Origin: JAKJBL01 sp964461335
GTDB taxonomy: Bacteria > Bacillota > Clostridia > Christensenellales > CAG-138
Direction of reading: 5' to 3'
Length of the DNA: 9,747 nucleotides
NCBI GenBank assembly: GCA_964461335.1
Contig: CAYWTY010000063.1
Span: 1-9,747, forward strand
The notes below the pieces were generated by a model that saw nothing but the letters and a program-made list of their open reading frames with translations, was not told the DNA's origin and searched no databases. This document shows, in pieces, positions 6,003 through 9,747 of the stretch. The translations under genes and the position numbers were made by a program. Every line of letters starts with the position of its first letter. Within the stretch, counting starts at the first letter, position 1.

Positions 6003-6707
6003 ATGAAAAAGACAATAGGAATATTGGGCGGTATGGGTCCGCTTGCAACAGCAGACCTTTTTAAATGCATTGTGCTTATGACTAAAGCAGCTTCAGACAA
6101 TGAGCATATACCAATTCTTGTTGACAATAATACGCGCATCCCGGATCGTACTAAAGCTATTTTATACGGCGGAGCGGATCCGCGCCCTGAGCTTATAAAA
6201 TCTGCTAAGCGGCTTGAAGCAATGGGCGCTGAGCTTATTGTTATGCCCTGTAATACTGCGCATTATTTCTATGATGATATAGTGCAAACAGTTAAAATAC
6301 CCTTTTTAAACATGATTGAAGAAACAGTAGCTGAAGCGAAACGTATGGGTCTTACTGCTGTTGGCATTTTGTCAACTTCAGGCACAAGCAAAAGCCGAGT
6401 TTACGATAATGCGTTTGAAGCGCAGGGTATTGAAGTTATAAAGCCAAGCGATGCTGAGCAGGAATACGTTACATCTATAATCTATGATGGCGTAAAGGCT
6501 TCAAATTATAATATAGATATAACTGAGTTCAAAGCCCTTCTAAAGCGGCTCTTTGAAAGCGGGGCACAAGCATTGGTGCTTGGCTGCACAGAGCTTCCCA
6601 TAGCTTTTGATGTATTTAGGCTTTCGGGAAGCACTCTAAACCCAAGCAAAATACTTGCAGCTTGCGCAATTAAAGCTGCAGGCGGCGAATTGTGTGAAGA
6701 AGCTTAA
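6003..6707 (+). CDS. Aspartate/glutamate racemase family protein (amino-acid racemase)
   Basis: This 234-aa cytosolic, cofactor-independent racemase shows GILGGMGPLATADLF near the N-terminus, MPCNTAHYF with the first catalytic cysteine (Cys83) and LGCTELP with the second (Cys195). Both bases of the two-cysteine mechanism are present, so activity is expected. The NTAHYFYD context points to the aspartate racemase/YgeA-like branch rather than the MurI glutamate racemase that supplies cell walls. The ATG at 6003 is preferred to a GTG at 5994, because AAGGTG (5991-5996) serves as its ribosome binding site and includes that GTG. It is the last gene of the operon, 18 nt after the ferredoxin gene. 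A role in bringing a D- or L-amino acid into the pathway is inferred; the exact substrate is unknown. Confidence 0.88.
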   Translation: MKKTIGILGGMGPLATADLFKCIVLMTKAASDNEHIPILVDNNTRIPDRTKAILYGGADPRPELIKSAKRLEAMGAELIVMPCNTAHYFYDDIVQTVKIPFLNMIEETVAEAKRMGLTAVGILSTSGTSKSRVYDNAFEAQGIEVIKPSDAEQEYVTSIIYDGVKASNYNIDITEFKALLKRLFESGAQALVLGCTELPIAFDVFRLSGSTLNPSKILAACAIKAAGGELCEEA

Positions 6708-6708
6708 G

Positions 6709-6733
6709 TAATGCTAAACTGCATTATTTATTC
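6709..6733 (+). terminator. Weak hairpin after the operon, possible terminator
   Basis: TAATGC (6709-6714) pairs with GCATTA (6721-6726) around a 6-nt loop, and TTTATT follows. It starts 2 nt after the stop of the racemase gene, exactly where an operon terminator is expected, and lies between convergent genes. The stem is short and AT-rich and the T-run is broken by an A, so it may be inefficient. Confidence 0.4.
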
Positions 6734-6740
6734 TGCAGGA

Positions 6741-7151
6741 CTATTGTTCTCTTCCTCCTTGTAGTTGTTGGTCAGGAAGTAGAATATATTGGAACTCGAC
6801 TTTGTATTGATCAGGGTCACTAATGAAAAATGAATATACCGGGGCCTTTTCATGGATTTTAGGTGTAGAAGTAATTGCTGCACCTTTTTTCAACACCTCT
6901 TGATAATGCAAATCAACATCTGCTTCATTATGGCAGTTAAATGAAATGCAGACGCCTTTTGGCCCACTCAAAATGGGGCGGCCATCATCATACTGGCAAA
7001 AGCCCAAATAACCGTAGCCAGTATCAAATATTTTACAAACCAGCCCTTCTTGCTCCTGTACAACAGGAAGGCCGACAACATCTTTGTAAAATTCGGTTGT
7101 ATTATTAATGTTGCTGCAAGGCAGGAAAATAACGGAATTCTCAATAGCCAT
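6741..7151 (-). CDS. VOC superfamily (glyoxalase/bleomycin-resistance-fold) protein
   Basis: This 136-aa protein has the two-module VOC layout: module one about 5-55 (FLPCSNINNTTEFYKDVVGL) and module two about 65-125, ending in DPDQYKVEF. The family includes metal-dependent isomerases, dioxygenases and antibiotic-binding proteins. By eye alignment, the usual metal ligands in module one and the start of module two appear replaced (Val7, Gly50, Cys68), while Glu119 is kept. It may therefore bind a ligand rather than act as a classical glyoxalase. AGAGAGG lies 7 nt upstream of the start (complement of 7159-7165). It converges on the kor-suc operon and has no obvious link to it. The function is unknown. 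Confidence 0.8.
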   Translation of the reverse strand: MAIENSVIFLPCSNINNTTEFYKDVVGLPVVQEQEGLVCKIFDTGYGYLGFCQYDDGRPILSGPKGVCISFNCHNEADVDLHYQEVLKKGAAITSTPKIHEKAPVYSFFISDPDQYKVEFQYILLPDQQLQGGREQ

Positions 7152-7193
7152 AGTGTTTCCTCTCTATTCTTTAGGTTCAGTTTTAATTTGTGG

Positions 7194-7203
7194 CAGGCGC
7201 CTG
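7194..7203. repeat. Perfect 10-bp GC-rich palindrome upstream of the VOC gene
   Basis: CAGGCGCCTG is a perfect palindrome lying about 43 bp ahead of the VOC gene's start, in otherwise AT-rich DNA. It could be an operator, but it has no second copy in the window and 10 bp can arise by chance. Confidence 0.3.
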
Positions 7204-7278
7204 ATGCTATTGGCCTTCAATATGCTTAAAGAAGGGTCAATAGTGGTATTCCCGCTTTCATATAGTTGCGCATACCTT

Positions 7279-7287
7279 AGTATACCA
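7279..7287 (-). promoter_or_regulatory. Possible extended -10 promoter for the VOC gene
   Basis: On the - strand the sequence reads TGGTATACT, an extended -10 element with a TATACT box (complement of 7279-7284). No good -35 box is found 16-18 nt upstream. Transcription would start near 7272 and give a leader of about 120 nt that includes the palindrome at 7194-7203. The remainder of the 183-bp gap 7152-7334 shows no gene and no clear terminator for the lipoprotein gene, so read-through from upstream is also possible. Confidence 0.3.
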
Positions 7288-7334
7288 AACAGGAGCCATT
7301 GAAGGTAGAAGGATTCTAACTAAAACTAAATTCG

Positions 7335-8690
7335 TTAACTTATCGGCAGGCTATAAAGCTCATCAATCCCCATGCCGAAACGTTCTTTGACAAGCTGCTC
7401 GAAATAGGCTAAAGGCTTGCCGTAAAACTCATCATCCTTCGTATTAAAGGCAGAGTTGAACATACGCTGTACGGTATCCTTGTCTGGATATTCTCCTTTA
7501 TATTCCTTTGTGGCCGGGAAGTAATCGAATGCAGCACCTTCGTTGCCTTTATCTACGTTAATATGATATTTGTCTTCGGCCGCGTGATAGGTGATTCGCA
7601 GACCGTAACCGTTCACCGCCGTGTCGAGATATTCGATGTTCCAGTCTTCGTTGTACTCGCCCCATTCCGGCCGGTGGATAGCAACATTCATATAATACGG
7701 CTCATGCTGCTCATACACGCCGCAGGTACCCGCATCATCAAAACCGAAGCCGAATTTTGTCAGCGAAACTTCGGCCTCTACGAACTCACCCATTGCGGTG
7801 CTGGGGTTGGTATTTGTTTGCTCTATCGATATAGCTCCTCCCTTGCCATCACAGGTTAGCTTGCTTTCTATCGCGCCATATCGCATAACAGTTTGCATCA
7901 TGCCGTTCCATTCCCACCAGCCGCCTTGTATATTTTTTTCTATGCTTTTTTGTACTGCGTCAGCATTTGGAATGTAATAGACAGTATAGGTGCTGGCTTC
8001 ATTTTTGTGCAGATTTACGGTTATGCCGCATTCGCGAAAATCAGTCTCAACATCGAAATAATCTGAAATAGAGGTCAAGGCGTTAAGATTATAGTTATCG
8101 CGCACAAGGTCTGTATACTTTTCGATGTCTGTTTCATTTACATCAAAGGTTGTTTCGATAACGCAGCCTGCGCCGTTTTGCCCATGGCTGCCATCAGCTT
8201 TAACATATTCATAGCTGTCATCGTTTGAATCTGCTCGCCTGATTGTTACTATTCTGCCGTCTTTTCCTTCAAATTCTGTGAAACCGCAGCTTAAATACTC
8301 ATTGATGCGACTGTTCTTTTCATCCTCGCTAAGCCCTGCAAAATCAGCGTGAAAGGCGACAGCTGCAAACATATTGCCGCTGCCTGTCATATAAAGCTTA
8401 AAAGGATTTCCCTCATGCTTTGCCGACCCTTTGGTGAAGGAAGCAGCGAATAAAGTGCTCGGCAGCTCCATACCTGCATACGGATTAAAATCGCTGCCGA
8501 AAATGTCCATCGGTGTGAATAGTTTCGGTTCGGGCGTAGGTAAAGGGCTGGGTGAGGGTGCTTCGGTCGGGGCATTCTGCGTTTGTGTCTTAGCAGGAGC
8601 CGGTGTTTCTGCAGGCCCTGCCGGTTGTGTACACGAAGCTATGGAGGTAATGAGCAAAATGAGCAATAATGCCGATAAAAACCGTTTCAT
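7335..8690 (-). CDS. Secreted lipoprotein of unknown function
   Basis: This 451-aa protein begins with a lipoprotein signal peptide: positively charged MKR, a hydrophobic stretch FLSALLLILLITS, and the lipobox IASC with the lipidated cysteine at 20. A Pro/Thr/Ala/Gln-rich linker (about 21-56) follows, then a long acidic, aromatic-rich, probably beta-rich ectodomain (about 58-451) with no family I recognise. It should be tethered to the outer face of the cytoplasmic membrane. The start at 8690 is chosen over the in-frame ATG at 8720 because GGAGG (complement of 8698-8702) sits 7 nt before it and the signal peptide starts there. It is 63 bp downstream of the charged-protein gene on the same strand and is probably co-transcribed with it. 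A solute-binding role cannot be inferred. Confidence 0.8.
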   Translation of the reverse strand: MKRFLSALLLILLITSIASCTQPAGPAETPAPAKTQTQNAPTEAPSPSPLPTPEPKLFTPMDIFGSDFNPYAGMELPSTLFAASFTKGSAKHEGNPFKLYMTGSGNMFAAVAFHADFAGLSEDEKNSRINEYLSCGFTEFEGKDGRIVTIRRADSNDDSYEYVKADGSHGQNGAGCVIETTFDVNETDIEKYTDLVRDNYNLNALTSISDYFDVETDFRECGITVNLHKNEASTYTVYYIPNADAVQKSIEKNIQGGWWEWNGMMQTVMRYGAIESKLTCDGKGGAISIEQTNTNPSTAMGEFVEAEVSLTKFGFGFDDAGTCGVYEQHEPYYMNVAIHRPEWGEYNEDWNIEYLDTAVNGYGLRITYHAAEDKYHINVDKGNEGAAFDYFPATKEYKGEYPDKDTVQRMFNSAFNTKDDEFYGKPLAYFEQLVKERFGMGIDELYSLPIS

Positions 8691-8753
8691 GTGTATTCCT
8701 CCGAATATAATCTTTTTCATCGCATCATATAGTGCATAAAGTATTAGCCGAAA

Positions 8754-9335
8754 TCATTCTTTTATGGTTTTCATATATTCTGCCAGTTTATCTGCAAGCA
8801 GAGAAAGAAACTCTTTCTCCTCGCGCAGCTTCGGCACCAAAGGCGTATACGGGTTTGCTTTCATCTGCCCTGATAGTTCATCGCTATATGCCTGCAAGCA
8901 AACCGCAATTACCGATACATCAAGTTTTGTGAAGTCAGCTCTGTCACGCAGTTTTCCCCCTATCTGTGCAAGATGATTCAAAGTTTCTTCGTTTTGACAT
9001 TTCCTCACGGCAAGCATACACGCGTCGGATAACATTTTTATATCCCTGTCGTTGAGAAAATAGGCGGGTTGCTTACTTTTAGCTTGAACGGATTGTTGTA
9101 CAACCTCACGTTGAGCGGGAAGCTGTTGAGAAATAAAACTCGAACGGTTTACTTCGCCGGTTCTTTCTGTAAGTTCTGCAAGGGATATTCTCCCCTCACG
9201 AAAGGCTTTCTGCAAATCGTTTAACTCTTGCTTTCTTTGCAGTTCCGCCCGGTGAGCTGACTTTTTTGCCTTATTATCAGCCCTGATTGCTTGCTTTTCT
9301 TCTTTTGTTTTGTTAAACATATCAAACAGTCCCAT
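8754..9335 (-). CDS. Hypothetical charged protein with SHOCT-like segment
   Basis: This 193-aa protein has no signal peptide or membrane segment. Residues 8-60 are highly charged and probably helical or coiled-coil. They include LNDLQKAFREGRISLAELTE (38-57), which resembles the short SHOCT helix-turn-helix module (Leu-rich helix, Gly, Ile-Ser, second helix). Residues 61-92 look like a Gln/Ser-rich flexible linker. Residues 93-193 form a second, helical, soluble domain that I do not recognise. The start at 9335 is chosen over ATG at 9341 because GGAG lies 8 nt before it but too close to the earlier codon. It lies about 40 bp after the partial gene at the window end and 63 bp before the lipoprotein gene, so all three probably form one transcript. 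Function unknown. Confidence 0.7.
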   Translation of the reverse strand: MGLFDMFNKTKEEKQAIRADNKAKKSAHRAELQRKQELNDLQKAFREGRISLAELTERTGEVNRSSFISQQLPAQREVVQQSVQAKSKQPAYFLNDRDIKMLSDACMLAVRKCQNEETLNHLAQIGGKLRDRADFTKLDVSVIAVCLQAYSDELSGQMKANPYTPLVPKLREEKEFLSLLADKLAEYMKTIKE

Positions 9336-9374
9336 AATCATCTCTCCAAAATGTAAACTCGACCCCGATATTCT

Positions 9375-9747
9375 CTACTTGGACTTGAACACCATCGTAA
9401 TATCAATCAATACCATGCCCGATTGCGTTATCATACCATTGGCCGTATCGGGGATGATCGCTACCTCGCCGCTGTGCGTCAAGCGCAGTTCTTTGGTTGA
9501 TTCATCATAGGACGCCGCAAAAGCGGGGCCAACAGGGGTGAACGTTATCGTTCCGTTTGCATACGCCCAGCCGGAATAATCCTTCAAATCTAGGTCGTTT
9601 ATCGTAAAGGGCAGTTCGGGCACGGCTTCAATTAGGCTGCTTAAATCAACAAACGAAACCATTTTCATATTTTTTCGCAGCGATAAATCCCTGCCATATT
9701 CAAACCCTTCGGATATGCTCATTGTGGCGTCAATCGTGTAGATGCCG
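9375..9747 (-). CDS. C-terminal part of a hypothetical protein, cut by the window end
   Basis: The frame stays open from its stop at 9375 to the edge of the window, giving at least 123 residues. The ATG at 9722 has no ribosome binding site (GACGCCACA precedes it), and in-frame codons before it encode GIYTIDAT. The true start therefore probably lies beyond the window. The visible part alternates short hydrophobic strands with turns (GWAYANGTITFTPVG, LRLTHSGEVAIIPD), suggesting a beta-rich domain, and ends TMVFKSK. No family is recognised. It is on the same strand as, and about 40 bp upstream of, the SHOCT-like protein gene, so it belongs to the same probable operon as the lipoprotein. Confidence 0.65.
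   Translation of the reverse strand, partial: GIYTIDATMSISEGFEYGRDLSLRKNMKMVSFVDLSSLIEAVPELPFTINDLDLKDYSGWAYANGTITFTPVGPAFAASYDESTKELRLTHSGEVAIIPDTANGMITQSGMVLIDITMVFKSK

Noticed and set aside
8691..8720. ATG at 8720 as lipoprotein start
   Set aside because: It would place ten residues before the signal peptide. GGAGG lies just before the ATG at 8690 instead.
8431..8739. 102-codon + strand frame opposite the lipoprotein N-terminus
   Set aside because: Its Gly/Ala/Val-rich translation is the antisense of the Pro/Thr-rich linker and signal peptide. The lipoprotein frame has a ribosome binding site and a clear lipobox.
8715..8740. Imperfect inverted repeat GCA...TGC around ATAT between the SHOCT-like and lipoprotein genes
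   Set aside because: Only three-base arms and a four-base core match, with no T-run. Too weak for an operator or terminator call.

Overview
The window looks like chromosomal DNA from a strictly anaerobic, amino-acid-fermenting bacterium, most likely a Bacillota/Clostridia-type gut or sediment organism. The support is indirect: moderate GC, AAGGAG/GGAGG-type ribosome binding sites, a sigma-A style promoter with a 17-nt spacer, a ferredoxin-linked four-subunit 2-oxoacid oxidoreductase, and a Gram-positive-like lipoprotein with a Pro/Thr-rich linker. The exact taxon cannot be read from the sequence. I see no mobile element, CRISPR array, rRNA or tRNA.

Left part (1-1210): a promoter drives a GntR/FCD-family regulator (144-854). 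It is followed by a 356-bp gene-free region with a nested inverted repeat (949-1008), a near-consensus promoter (TTGACA, 17 nt, TATATT; 1108-1136), a palindrome overlapping the predicted transcription start (1136-1151), and a weak hairpin covering the korA-like ribosome binding site.

Central part (1211-6707): a tight seven-gene operon on the + strand. It encodes the alpha, beta and gamma subunits of a 2-oxoacid:ferredoxin oxidoreductase, the beta and alpha subunits of an ADP-forming succinyl-CoA-synthetase-type ligase, a 2x[4Fe-4S] ferredoxin that is probably the oxidoreductase delta subunit, and an aspartate/glutamate-type amino-acid racemase. Read together, a 2-oxoacid is oxidatively decarboxylated to an acyl-CoA with reduction of ferredoxin. 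The ligase then releases the free acid and makes ATP. The racemase may feed in an amino acid of the other handedness, and the FCD regulator may sense a carboxylate from the pathway. The first guess is 2-oxoglutarate to succinate. However, the loop after VQR in the oxidoreductase alpha subunit and several acid-side loops of both ligase subunits differ from characterised enzymes, so the real substrate may be different. This is the most interesting point in the window.

Right part (6741-9747): four genes on the - strand converge on the operon. They are a small VOC/glyoxalase-fold protein lacking most of the usual metal ligands, a secreted lipoprotein of unknown function (451 aa), a charged cytosolic protein with a SHOCT-like segment (193 aa), and the C-terminal end of a protein that runs off the window. 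The last three are closely spaced and probably co-transcribed; their function is unknown.
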